This document shows positions 1 through 7,900 of a stretch of 64,000 nucleotides of DNA, piece by piece. The notes under the pieces were generated by a model that did no database searches, was not told the origin of the DNA, and saw nothing but the letters and a program-made list of their open reading frames with translations. Numbering within the stretch: position 1 is the first letter of the stretch; each line of letters begins with the position of its first letter. Source of the DNA: Anaerolineales bacterium (lineage in GTDB: Bacteria; Chloroflexota; Anaerolineae; Anaerolineales; DRMV01); the NCBI GenBank assembly GCA_027023425.1, contig JALVVL010000010.1:48931-112930 (forward strand), written 5' to 3'. The translations under genes and the position numbers were made by a program.

Positions 1-175
1 CACAGATTTTTTCTGTGTTCTCTGTAAATTTCTGTGTCCTCTGTGGTTTTCTTTTTCAATCGGTGTAAATCTGTGTCAATCGGTGGATAAAAACTACAGA
101 TTACACAGATTAGCGCAGATTTTCTCTGTGTCTCCTGTGTTTTTTCTTGGCAAGGCCGAATAGTAACACAGAGGG
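1..175. repeat. Intergenic modular repeat array (CACAGATT-type)
   Basis: The stretch is built from degenerate copies of short words such as CACAGATTACACAGATT, CTGTGTCCTCTGTGG and CGGTGTAAATCTGTG. The same words recur in at least five other intergenic regions of this window. No ORF or RNA gene is evident. The array runs off the left edge, so its true extent is unknown. Confidence 0.85.
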
Positions 176-182
176 TCAGAAA

Positions 183-204
183 AGGCGGGCTTTGAAGCCC
201 GCCT
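183..204 (-). terminator. Rho-independent terminator of the LysM gene
   Basis: AGGCGGGCTT pairs with AAGCCCGCCT around a two-base loop. On the minus strand the stem is followed by TTTTCTGACC. It lies just past the stop of the LysM protein gene. Confidence 0.75.
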
Positions 205-210
205 CGGTGA

Positions 211-1353
211 TTACGGCGTTGGGGTGGGTGGGGCAACCGCTCCGCTCCAACTGAACACCCGCTTTTCACTCGGAGCACCGGCTTCCTTCCAAATAGGCTT
301 GCCGTCCTCATCGGTGCCGACGCGCCTCACCGTGACAACCCACCATTGGAAAATGTGCGGCTTCGTCCCTTGAGGGCGGAAGGAAGAAGGCACAACGAAC
401 TTGGTATCGGTCACGTAATCCACAATCTTGCGGCCGCGGTCGGCTGTTAGGTCTTCAACCACCACTTTGTAAGCCTCGTTGTCGCGCAGTTCGCCAACCG
501 AAGCCCACTGGAGCGCCACCGTGTTATCGGCAAGGGTAAAAACCGCCCCGTTGACGGGTATCAGCAAACTGGGCGCAGGGTAAGGCGGCGGCGGGGTCGG
601 GGTTGGGGTTTGTCCGGGCGGCGCATTACGCATACATAGCGGGATGACCAAAGTCTCGCCGGCCAGCACCGTGTTGCCCACCAAGCCGTTGTAGGTGCGG
701 ATGGCATCAATGGGCACATTGTAGGCCGCGGCAATGCCGCTAAGCGTATCGTTGGCCTTGACGGTGTAAGTCGTCTTCTGGCAGGCTTGCCGCGTTGCCT
801 CGGCGGGGCTTAGGGTGGCCTTCGGCGTCGGCGTTGCCGTCGGCGTAGGCTGAGGAATCAGCAACCTCTGCCCAACCCTAAGTGTGCAGGACGACGAAAG
901 GTTATTCTGCAAAATTATGCTTTGGATTGAAGTGTGGAAAGCCAACGCAATTTTGCCGCAGTTATCGCCCTGCTTCACAATGTAGGTAAAAGGCGTCGGC
1001 GTAGGGCGGGGAGTATCCGTAGGCGTAGGAGGAAGCGGCGTGACGGTTGGCGTTGGTGTCAGGGTGGCAGTTGCCGTTGGTATTTGGGTCGGGGCGGCTA
1101 TGCGATTGGTCTTCTGAAGGGCAAGGTAAACCATACCCGCCCCAAGGGCAACAAAGAAGGCCAAAAGCCCCAACGCGAGCGGCAAACTCAATGTTATTGC
1201 CGGTATACGGCTTTTGTGCATCGCAGGCGGCGTGCTCACCTGCCCATCGGGCGTCAGAACCGCGCCGCAAACATGGCATCTCGTTGCATTGACGTCCAAA
1301 CGTGCACCGCATACCGGGCAAGTTTTGGTGGCAATTTCTTTTTTCTCATCCAT
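211..1353 (-). CDS. Membrane-anchored zinc-ribbon / double LysM protein
   Basis: 380 aa. A zinc ribbon lies at the N-terminus (CPVC near residue 12, CHVC near 26), followed by one membrane segment (about 50-78) and a Pro/Thr-rich linker. Two LysM domains (about 126-168 and 195-240), separated by a second Pro/Thr linker, start with YIVKQGDN and YTVKANDT. A C-terminal beta-sandwich-like domain (about 260-370) follows. The layout implies a cytoplasmic zinc ribbon and extracellular glycan-binding LysM domains. The role is unknown; a cell-wall-bound sensor or scaffold is an inference. The gene is divergent from menA and has its own terminator. No catalytic domain is visible. Confidence 0.85.
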   Translation of the reverse strand: MDEKKEIATKTCPVCGARLDVNATRCHVCGAVLTPDGQVSTPPAMHKSRIPAITLSLPLALGLLAFFVALGAGMVYLALQKTNRIAAPTQIPTATATLTPTPTVTPLPPTPTDTPRPTPTPFTYIVKQGDNCGKIALAFHTSIQSIILQNNLSSSCTLRVGQRLLIPQPTPTATPTPKATLSPAEATRQACQKTTYTVKANDTLSGIAAAYNVPIDAIRTYNGLVGNTVLAGETLVIPLCMRNAPPGQTPTPTPPPPYPAPSLLIPVNGAVFTLADNTVALQWASVGELRDNEAYKVVVEDLTADRGRKIVDYVTDTKFVVPSSFRPQGTKPHIFQWWVVTVRRVGTDEDGKPIWKEAGAPSEKRVFSWSGAVAPPTPTP

Positions 1354-1387
1354 AAGTCACCTTTTTCGGCTGCGAAAAGCCGCGGGC

Positions 1388-1393
1388 ATTATA
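1388..1393 (-). promoter_or_regulatory. Candidate -10 box of the LysM gene
   Basis: TATAAT on the minus strand, about 35 nt upstream of the LysM start, in the short divergent region shared with menA. No good -35 hexamer was found at 16-18 nt, so support is weak. Confidence 0.3.
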
Positions 1394-1480
1394 CCATCCT
1401 TTCAGAATGTGGTATCCTTTCCGGCGCGGCGAGGAGCGCCTACGCGCCGCATACCACCCTCAAACCCATCGGAGACGCCT

Positions 1481-2356
1481 ATGCCGCGTTGGAAAATCTG
1501 GATTTTAGCAATCAGGCCAAAAACACTCTTCGCCTCCATCGGGCCTGTTTTAGCCGGTTGGGGATTGGCGACCTATACAGGCCATTTCAAACTTTTGCCC
1601 GCGCTGGCCGCGTTGCTCGGCGGGGTTTTGCTACAAATCGGGGCTAACTTAGCCAACGACGTTGCCGATTTCCATCGCGGAGCAGATTCGGGCGAAAGGT
1701 TAGGCCCCCTCAGAGTAACCCAAGCCGGCCTACTCACCCCAAGCGAAGTAACCCGCGGGATGTGGGTAGCGTTCGGCCTCGGAGCGCTGGCAGGCGCTTA
1801 CCTAATTGCGGTGGCGGGATGGCCGGTGTTGCTCATCGGCGTTACGGCGATACTCGCCGCCATCGGCTACACCGGCGGGCCTCTTCCATACGGCTATTAT
1901 GGCTTGGGGGACTTGTTTGTGTTCATTTACTTCGGCATTGCCGCGGTCGGCGGTACCTACTACGTGCAATCAAAGGCATGGGATAGCATAATTTGGTGGG
2001 CGGCAGTGCCCTTGGGGCTACTTTCGGTAGCCCTGCTGGTGGTGAACAACTTGCGCGATCGGGAAAACGACCGCCGCGCGGGCAAAATCACACTGGCCGT
2101 CCTTCTCGGGGAAGCCGGAACACGCGCCGAATACATCCTCACGGCTTTTGCACCATACTTGATAGTGACTTTGGCCGTAGCCATAAAAACTTTCCCCGTG
2201 TGGGCGCTGCTGGTGTGGCTTTCGCTGCCGGTTGCAATAAAAGCGGCGCGCATTGTGCTCACGCAAAGCGGGCGCGCCCTAAATGCCGCCTTAGCCCTAA
2301 CGGGGCAATTGATTTTCGTTTTCGGAGCACTTCTGGCTATTGGGCTTTGCCTGTAA
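1481..2356 (+). CDS. menA: 1,4-dihydroxy-2-naphthoate polyprenyltransferase (MenA, UbiA family)
   Basis: 291 aa from the ATG at 1481. The longer ORF start at 1214 would run through the divergent gene and is rejected. It is an integral membrane prenyltransferase with about eight hydrophobic segments. The first Asp-rich motif is NDVADFHRGAD and the second is DRENDRRAGK; these bind the Mg-polyprenyl diphosphate. MenA attaches the prenyl tail to DHNA in menaquinone synthesis. The facing neighbour is the ubiE/menG methyltransferase that performs the next step, which supports MenA over other UbiA enzymes. The two genes overlap tail-to-tail by 20 bp. Confidence 0.88.
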   Translation: MPRWKIWILAIRPKTLFASIGPVLAGWGLATYTGHFKLLPALAALLGGVLLQIGANLANDVADFHRGADSGERLGPLRVTQAGLLTPSEVTRGMWVAFGLGALAGAYLIAVAGWPVLLIGVTAILAAIGYTGGPLPYGYYGLGDLFVFIYFGIAAVGGTYYVQSKAWDSIIWWAAVPLGLLSVALLVVNNLRDRENDRRAGKITLAVLLGEAGTRAEYILTAFAPYLIVTLAVAIKTFPVWALLVWLSLPVAIKAARIVLTQSGRALNAALALTGQLIFVFGALLAIGLCL

Positions 2357-3080
2357 GCAGTTTCTTTCCCCAATGTATGGCAACCGTACCCAGCATCAGC
2401 CGCCGAAAGCCAACTTGCCGCAAGCCAACGCCGCGCAACACTTCTGCCAATTCATCAGCAGATAGAAAAGCCTCGGTAGAAGCCTGCAAATAGCGGTAGG
2501 CGTGCTCATTGTTGGCAAACAATTTGCCGAGGAAGGGCACCACGCCCCGCATGTGGATGCGTACAAACGGCCAAAGCAAGTTGCGCGCCGGGCGGGTAGT
2601 GTCTAAAGTGACAAACATGCCGCCCGGACGCAAAACCCGCATCTGCTCGCGAAGGGCTTGCTCAATATCGGCCACATTGCGAAGCAAAAAGCCAGAAACC
2701 ACGGCATCAAAAGCGCTTTCCGGAAAGGGAAGCGCCAAAGCGTCGTTGTTTACCCAATGAACAGCACGGGGGAAATTCCAAGAGCGCTTACCAACATCCA
2801 GCATCTCCCAAGTCAAATCAGAAGCCACCACCTCGGCAGAAGGGTGCGCCTCCAGCACAGCAGCGCTAAGTGCACCGGTGCCAGCGCCAAGGTCAAGCAC
2901 ACGCCCCTGAGGGGGGAGTTGAAGGCGGCGCGCTACCATCCTCCGCCAGCGCGAATCCTGCCCAAGAGAAATCAAAGCGTTGAGCAAATCATAGCGGGCC
3001 GCAATTTGCGCAAACACCGAGCGCACGAAAGTGGCTTTTTCGTCCTTGGAAGGCAGAGGAGCATTTGGATCGGCAACCAC
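2337..3080 (-). CDS. menG: Demethylmenaquinone methyltransferase (UbiE/MenG family)
   Basis: 247 aa, GTG start. A class I SAM methyltransferase with motif I LDLGAGTG near residue 60, preceded by the UbiE-type segment FAQIAARYDLLNALISLG. It would methylate demethylmenaquinone to menaquinone, the last step of the pathway served by the convergent menA. Length and motif order fit the family. Its 3' end overlaps that of menA by 20 bp, so convergent transcription must cross both genes. The tRNA-Asn terminator sits just upstream. A general ubiE function is the alternative; the menA neighbour favours menaquinone. Confidence 0.85.
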   Translation of the reverse strand: MVADPNAPLPSKDEKATFVRSVFAQIAARYDLLNALISLGQDSRWRRMVARRLQLPPQGRVLDLGAGTGALSAAVLEAHPSAEVVASDLTWEMLDVGKRSWNFPRAVHWVNNDALALPFPESAFDAVVSGFLLRNVADIEQALREQMRVLRPGGMFVTLDTTRPARNLLWPFVRIHMRGVVPFLGKLFANNEHAYRYLQASTEAFLSADELAEVLRGVGLRQVGFRRLMLGTVAIHWGKKLLTGKAQ

Positions 3081-3114
3081 AGCAACACCTCAAACTCAGC
3101 CATACAAACAAAAA

Positions 3115-3139
3115 CCCCAGCCCTGAAATCAGGGCGGGG
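3115..3139 (-). terminator. Terminator downstream of tRNA-Asn
   Basis: On the minus strand CCCC-GCCCTGA pairs with TCAGGGC-TGGGG, followed directly by TTTTTGTTTG. It lies a few bases past the CCA end of the tRNA and before the start of the methyltransferase gene. Confidence 0.85.
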
Positions 3140-3141
3140 CT

Positions 3142-3217
3142 TGGCTCCTCGGGCAGGACTCGAACCTGCAACCTAGCGGTTAACAGCCGCCCGCTCTGCC
3201 GATTGAGCTACCGAGGA
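3142..3217 (-). tRNA. tRNA-Asn (GTT)
   Basis: Seen directly: a 7-bp acceptor stem TCCTCGG/CCGAGGA, D-loop AGCTCAATCGGCAGAG, anticodon arm GGCGG-CTGTTAA-CCGCT giving anticodon GTT, T-arm GCAGGTTCGAGTCCTGC, discriminator G and an encoded CCA end. 76 nt including CCA. It is followed by a terminator. This is the only tRNA I could find in the window. Confidence 0.96.
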
Positions 3218-3279
3218 ACGCGAGGGGAATTATATGCAAAAGCCATGCTCGTGTCAAGCAAAACGGGAGAATGCCAAGA

Positions 3280-3640
3280 TTAACGCAAAGACGCAGAGAA
3301 ACGCAGAGAGGTTAACGCCAAGGTCGCCAAGGAAGCAAAGGACGCCAAGGATAAAAAACCACAGATTACACAGATTAGCGCAGATTTTTCTCCTACGAAA
3401 TCTGCGGTTTCAACAATCAAATCGGTGTAAATCTGTGCCAATCTGTGGATGAAAACCACAGATTACACAGATTAGCACAGATTTTTTCTGCGGAATCTGC
3501 GAAATCTGTGGTTTCAATCATCCAATCGGTGTAAATCCGTGTCAATCCTACGACCTAACGCCTCAACGACTCAACACCCCAATCCCTCAGTACCTCAATC
3601 CCTCTCTTTTTCTGTGCCTTCTGTGGTTTTCCAGCAATCT
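3280..3640. repeat. Intergenic modular repeat array
   Basis: Gene-free stretch between tRNA-Asn and trmD. It contains AACGCAGAG / CGCCAAGG purine-rich words, then two copies of an ACCACAGATTACACAGATTAG unit alternating with CGGTGTAAATCTGTG, then CCTCAGTACCTCAATCCC. No coding potential or RNA structure was recognised beyond the repeats. Confidence 0.85.
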
Positions 3641-3647
3641 ATGGATG

Positions 3648-4403
3648 TCAATCTTCAGAGGGTAAAGCCTCCCCATCCTCCGAAAGCAATTTCCGCAAAA
3701 AAGCGCGATCTTCCTCTGTAAGTTGCGCCTTAGCCAGCAAATCGGGGCGGCGATGCAAAGTGCGCAACAAAGATTGCTCACGACGCCAGCGGGCAATTTT
3801 ACCGTGGTCACCCGAAAGGAGCACCGGCGGCACCTCCCATCCACGAAAGACGGCCGGGCGGGTGTAGTGGGGGTGCTCCAGCAGGCCGGTAGCGTGGGAA
3901 TCCTTATCAGGGGCATCGGGGTCGCCCAAAACATTGGGGAGCAGGCGTGTAACAGCATCCAGCACCACCAAAGCGGCCAATTCACCGCCGGTGAGCACGT
4001 AATCGCCGATGGAAATTTCATCGGTGACCAAGTGCTGGCGGACGCGCTCGTCAATTCCCTCATAACGGCCGCAAAGCAATGCCACACGGGGCAATTCGGC
4101 CAACTCCCGCGCCACCTTTTGGCTGAACGGCCTCCCCTGCGGGGTGAGCAAAATCACCGGCGCTTGCGGCGGGCGGCCGAGCACGCTTTCCACCGCGGCG
4201 AAGATGGGCTCGGCCTTCATCACCATCCCGCCGCCGCCGCCATAAGGCTCGTCGTCCACGGTGCGATGCTTGTCGGTCGCCCAATCGCGGATGTTGTGCA
4301 AATGAACTTCAAGCGCCCCCGATTTCCGCGCTCGCCCGATAATGCTCACATCAATGTAAGGATGAAACACCTCGGGGAAAAGGGTAAAAATATCAAAACG
4401 CAT
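3648..4403 (-). CDS. trmD: tRNA (guanine-37-N1)-methyltransferase TrmD
   Basis: 251 aa, SPOUT-class (trefoil knot) SAM methyltransferase that makes m1G37 in tRNAs with a G36 anticodon base. Family motifs are clear: [10 protein letters not shown] at the N-terminus, [17 protein letters not shown] (about 47-63), [13 protein letters not shown] (about 110) and [12 protein letters not shown] (about 133), which form the knot and SAM site. It is last in a minus-strand run with a deacetylase and an OCD-like gene, starting 3 bp after the OCD stop. It is not next to rimM or rplS, its usual partners, and those are not in the window. Confidence 0.95.
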   Translation of the reverse strand: MRFDIFTLFPEVFHPYIDVSIIGRARKSGALEVHLHNIRDWATDKHRTVDDEPYGGGGGMVMKAEPIFAAVESVLGRPPQAPVILLTPQGRPFSQKVARELAELPRVALLCGRYEGIDERVRQHLVTDEISIGDYVLTGGELAALVVLDAVTRLLPNVLGDPDAPDKDSHATGLLEHPHYTRPAVFRGWEVPPVLLSGDHGKIARWRREQSLLRTLHRRPDLLAKAQLTEEDRAFLRKLLSEDGEALPSED

Positions 4404-4406
4404 TGC

Positions 4407-5396
4407 TCACTCAAACTTTATCGTCCGTCCCAAGTTTTGCGCTTTGGCGTTTCGGACTGCTGCCAAAGAAGCCATCGCATCTTGCACAGCAACGCCCACC
4501 GATTTGAAAAAGGTGATCTGGTCGGCAGCAGTGCGCCCTTCCTTGCGCCCCAGCAAAATTTCGCCCAGTTCGGCGTGGATGTGCTCGGGGGTGATAATGC
4601 CCGCCTCAATTGGCTGAATCAAATCTCCGGCCTCAGCAAGCGCCGCTTCACGAGAATCCACCACCACCAACGCCCGCGCCACCGTCTCGGGCGGCACCTC
4701 GGCCATTTGGGGTGTGTAAGCGCCGATACCGTTGATGTGCACACCGGGCTTCAAATCGGCATCGTCAAACACCGGCTTGGACGAAATGGTGGCAGTGCAA
4801 ATCACGTCGGCCTCACGCACCGCCTCGCGCGGGGTTTCGGCCACGCGCACATCTTGGGGAATTGGGCCAAAACCGGCCATCTCGGCGGCAAAAGCCTCGG
4901 CGCGCTCGCGGCTGATGTCATACACCCATACGCGTTCAATCGGGCGCACCGTGCAAACTGCTTCGGCCTGCGTGCGCCCCTGAGTGCCTGCGCCAAAAAC
5001 GGCCAAAACGCGGCTATCGCGGCGGGCAAGCACATCGGTCGCCGCGCCAGAAGCCGCCCCCGTGCGCAGCGCTGTCAACATACCGCCTTCCAAGAGCGCA
5101 ATCGGCCGGCCGGTATCCGGCTCAAGCACCAGCACAGCGGCGTAAATGGTCGGCATGCCGCGCTCGGGGTTGTGCGGAAAAACCGAAACCACCTTCACCG
5201 CCAGCGCCTCCTCCTCGCCGCCAACAAATGCGGGCATAAACAGGCTCACACCATCGTGCGGCGCAACCGGAAGCGAAAGCCGCAAAGGCACTTCGGCGCG
5301 CCCCGCCGAAAGCGCACGGTAAGCCTCTTTCACGGCGTCAATCGCCTCACGCATTGGCAAAGCCTGCCGCACTTCCTCCTTGCTGAGCACCAACAC
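4407..5396 (-). CDS. Ornithine cyclodeaminase / mu-crystallin family dehydrogenase
   Basis: About 329 aa from a GTG at 5396, chosen because AAAGGAGGTG lies 7 nt upstream; the longer ORF start at 5465 would overlap the preceding gene. A Rossmann NAD(P) site FGAGTQG lies near residue 125. The family includes ornithine cyclodeaminase, alanine dehydrogenase, ketimine reductase and siderophore-pathway enzymes, and the substrate cannot be assigned here. The gene is 13 bp downstream of a Tat-exported deacetylase and 3 bp upstream of trmD, so probably co-transcribed, but the three do not form an obvious pathway. Confidence 0.85.
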   Translation of the reverse strand: MLVLSKEEVRQALPMREAIDAVKEAYRALSAGRAEVPLRLSLPVAPHDGVSLFMPAFVGGEEEALAVKVVSVFPHNPERGMPTIYAAVLVLEPDTGRPIALLEGGMLTALRTGAASGAATDVLARRDSRVLAVFGAGTQGRTQAEAVCTVRPIERVWVYDISRERAEAFAAEMAGFGPIPQDVRVAETPREAVREADVICTATISSKPVFDDADLKPGVHINGIGAYTPQMAEVPPETVARALVVVDSREAALAEAGDLIQPIEAGIITPEHIHAELGEILLGRKEGRTAADQITFFKSVGVAVQDAMASLAAVRNAKAQNLGRTIKFE

Positions 5397-5409
5397 CGCG
5401 CACCTCCTT

Positions 5410-6240
5410 TTACCAATGCCTGCCAAACCCTTCCACACGCTTAAGTTCAGCAAGGGTGCCACCAAGCGCAGTTTCGGGGTCGGCTTGTCCTACTGCTTTG
5501 ATAGCGTCACACACAGCCTCAAAAGCCCGCAGATCCCACCAATTGGAATGCAAAAGGGCAATATCGCCGCGGCGGATAGCAGAAGCAGAAGCCGCGATCG
5601 CACGCCATATCTGCGAAAAGCGAGGCTCTTTCAAAGCCGCTTGCGGGTTGTCATAAGCATGGGACTTTGTCAAAATTTCACCCTCGTCCCAGGTCCATTC
5701 CACCACCGTGTAGCCGAGGTCGGAAAGGACACGATGGACGCGCGGCGTATTCTTGCCCGCGCCAAACGGAATGCGAAAATAGGGGTAACGGGCTTTGACA
5801 GTGCGCAAAAAATCTTTGCCCATTGCCTTGACAATTTCCCGTTCCCAGCCAAGCACCTCCTCGGCAATTTGTTTGGCGCTCAAATGGGTGAAATACGGGT
5901 GCGAATAGGAATGGTTGCAGATGATGCAACCCATATCCACCAGTTCTTCAAGGATGTTACGGCCCTCGTAATTAGCAAGGATGCTCACCATGCGCCCCAT
6001 CGGGAAAAAGGCAATCGGGCAGTTTTTGCGCTTGATGAGGTCTACCATTGGGACAAAAGTTTGGGAATAGCCGTCATCAACCGTAAGAAGGGCGCCGAAA
6101 CGCGGGTCAAGGGAAGTGATTTTGAACATTTCCCGCGGTTGGGCAATCACGGCCGAGGAAAGGCGTGGTTTAGTTCCAAGAACCAAAGCGGCGCCCCCGA
6201 CCCCCAACAGCCGCAAAAAATCCCGCCGAGAAATCGCCAT
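5410..6240 (-). CDS. Tat-exported polysaccharide deacetylase-like protein (NodB fold)
   Basis: 276 aa from the ATG at 6240, preceded by CGGAGG. The ORF start at 6264 lacks a ribosome site. The N-terminus carries a twin-arginine signal (SRRDFLRLLG) followed by a hydrophobic stretch. The NodB metal site is visible: TVDDGYS supplies the Asp pair and NHSYSHPYF the two His. It probably removes acetyl groups from a cell-surface or exogenous glycan outside the membrane; the substrate is unknown. It is the first gene of the minus-strand operon that continues into the OCD-like gene and trmD, and lies just after the liv terminator. Confidence 0.85.
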   Translation of the reverse strand: MAISRRDFLRLLGVGGAALVLGTKPRLSSAVIAQPREMFKITSLDPRFGALLTVDDGYSQTFVPMVDLIKRKNCPIAFFPMGRMVSILANYEGRNILEELVDMGCIICNHSYSHPYFTHLSAKQIAEEVLGWEREIVKAMGKDFLRTVKARYPYFRIPFGAGKNTPRVHRVLSDLGYTVVEWTWDEGEILTKSHAYDNPQAALKEPRFSQIWRAIAASASAIRRGDIALLHSNWWDLRAFEAVCDAIKAVGQADPETALGGTLAELKRVEGFGRHW

Positions 6241-6306
6241 AAGGCCTCCGAAACTTCGTTGCAAGTGGTGAGGCTATTATATCCTGAATGGCTGGCGGGG
6301 AAGGCC

Positions 6307-6349
6307 ACAACACAAAAAGCGCGGGAGCGTCCCGCGCTTTTTGTGTTGT
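6307..6349 (-). terminator. Strong terminator after the liv operon
   Basis: A perfect 20-bp stem, ACAACACAAAAAGCGCGGGA with its complement, around a 3-nt loop. The GC-rich core is followed by TTTTTGTGTTGT in both directions, so it can work on either strand. It lies 14 bp past livF. Confidence 0.93.
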
Positions 6350-6362
6350 CGGGTACGGCTTG

Positions 6363-7076
6363 CTACTCCATGCCGAGGTAAGTTTTCTGCACCATTTCGT
6401 TGTTGCGGAGGTTTTCGGCGCTATCGGCAAGCACAATTTCGCCCGTGCGGAGCACGTAACCACGATGGGCAATTGAAAGCGCCATCAGGGCGTTTTGCTC
6501 CACCAGCAGGATAGTTGTGCCCTGTTTGTTGATATCCACAATGGTATCAAAGATTAGTTCAACCAACACGGGCGCCAAGCCCATTGAAGGCTCATCCAAA
6601 AGCAGGAGGCGAGGGCGCGCCATCAACGCCCGCCCAATGGCGAGCATCTGCTGTTCACCGCCCGAAAGCGTGCCCGCAACCTGATTGCGGCGCTCCTTCA
6701 AGCGCGGGAAAAGTTCATACACGCGCTCCAGGTCCTCTTTGATGCCTTCTTTATCGTTGCGGATATAAGCGCCAAGGTCAAGGTTTTCAGCAACGGTCAA
6801 ACGGGCAAAAATCCCGCGCCCCTCAGGCACCATTGAAACGCCTTTGTAAACGATTTCGTGCGGCTTGAATTTGGTCAAATCCTCGCCTTCCAGCGTAACC
6901 GTGCCCTGACGGGGCTTGATCAAACCGGTGATGGTGCGCAAAGTGGTGGTCTTACCGGCGCCGTTTGCGCCGATAAGCGTCACAATCTCGCCCTCATCCA
7001 CATAAAGCGAAATACCTTTGAGGGCTTCAATGTTGCCGTAGAAGGAATGCACATCCTTGAGTTCAAGCATAGCCAT
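6363..7076 (-). CDS. livF: Branched-chain amino acid-type ABC transporter ATPase LivF
   Basis: 237 aa. ABC ATPase with Walker A GANGAGKT (near residue 34), signature LSGGEQQ (near 140) and Walker B LLLLDEP (near 160). The early ELKDVHSFYGN segment and the total length are typical of LivF. The start follows AGGAG with 7-nt spacing. It is the last gene of the livKHMGF operon, 12 bp after livG, and together they power uptake of branched-chain amino acids or a related substrate. Confidence 0.92.
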   Translation of the reverse strand: MAMLELKDVHSFYGNIEALKGISLYVDEGEIVTLIGANGAGKTTTLRTITGLIKPRQGTVTLEGEDLTKFKPHEIVYKGVSMVPEGRGIFARLTVAENLDLGAYIRNDKEGIKEDLERVYELFPRLKERRNQVAGTLSGGEQQMLAIGRALMARPRLLLLDEPSMGLAPVLVELIFDTIVDINKQGTTILLVEQNALMALSIAHRGYVLRTGEIVLADSAENLRNNEMVQKTYLGME

Positions 7077-7088
7077 AAGCGGTCTCCT

Positions 7089-7889
7089 CTAAGCCGTTGC
7101 AGTGGCCTTTCCGATACCCGAAGCGGCACCGCGCCCCAAGTATGCCTCAATCACCCGCGGGTTGCGCTGAATTTCTTCGGGCTTGCCCTCGGCGATCTTC
7201 TTACCGAAATCCATCACGGCAATTTTTTCGCTAATGGTCATCACGACTTTCATATCGTGCTCAATCAGCAAAATGCTCAAGCCCAGTTCATCACGCAAAT
7301 GGCGGATGAAGCGGATCATTTCGGAAGTTTCCTGCGGGTTCATGCCGGCGGTTGGCTCATCAAGCAACAGGAGTTTAGGCTCGCTGGCAAGAGCGCGGGC
7401 AATTTCCAAACGGCGCTGAGCACCGTAGGGGAGATTGCGGGCTAACTGATCGCCAAGCCCCTGCAAGCCCACAAAGTTGAGCAAGCGCCGCGCCGCCTCC
7501 AAGGCTTCCTGCTCCTCGCGCTTATAGCGGCGGGTGTGCAAAATTGCGTCCCACCACTGATGGCGCATGAGGGGGTGCCGCCCAACCATGATGTTTTCAA
7601 GCGCGGTCATGTTAGAAAAGAGGCGGATGTTCTGATAAGTGCGGGCGATACCCATGCGGGTAACACGGTCGGGGGTCAAGCCCTGAATTTCGCGCCCGTC
7701 AAATATGATTTTGCCCTCTTCGGGGGTGTAAAAGCCGGTAATGCAGTTGAAAAAGGTAGTTTTGCCCGCGCCATTTGGGCCGATAACGCTGGCAATGCTG
7801 CCGCGCTCAATGGTGAAATCAAGGTTGTTCACCGCCACCAAGCCGCCAAACCGCTTTGTTACACCCTTAGCAATCAAAATCGGTTCCAT
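7089..7889 (-). CDS. livG: Branched-chain amino acid-type ABC transporter ATPase LivG
   Basis: 266 aa from the ATG at 7889 (AGGAGG 7 nt upstream; the GTG one codon earlier is too close). Walker A GPNGAGKTT, a signature region reading LPYGAQRRLEIARAL in place of LSGGQ as is usual for LivG, and Walker B LLLLDEPTAGMNP. It forms the ATPase heterodimer with LivF under the LivH/LivM pore. Confidence 0.92.
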   Translation of the reverse strand: MEPILIAKGVTKRFGGLVAVNNLDFTIERGSIASVIGPNGAGKTTFFNCITGFYTPEEGKIIFDGREIQGLTPDRVTRMGIARTYQNIRLFSNMTALENIMVGRHPLMRHQWWDAILHTRRYKREEQEALEAARRLLNFVGLQGLGDQLARNLPYGAQRRLEIARALASEPKLLLLDEPTAGMNPQETSEMIRFIRHLRDELGLSILLIEHDMKVVMTISEKIAVMDFGKKIAEGKPEEIQRNPRVIEAYLGRGAASGIGKATATA

Positions 7890-7900
7890 CACAGCGCCTC

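Noticed and set aside
3723-5444. 573-aa plus-strand ORF opposite trmD and the OCD-like gene
   Set aside because: It is antisense to two well-supported genes, has a His/Arg-rich composition and no recognisable domain. Long antisense frames arise from the codon bias here.
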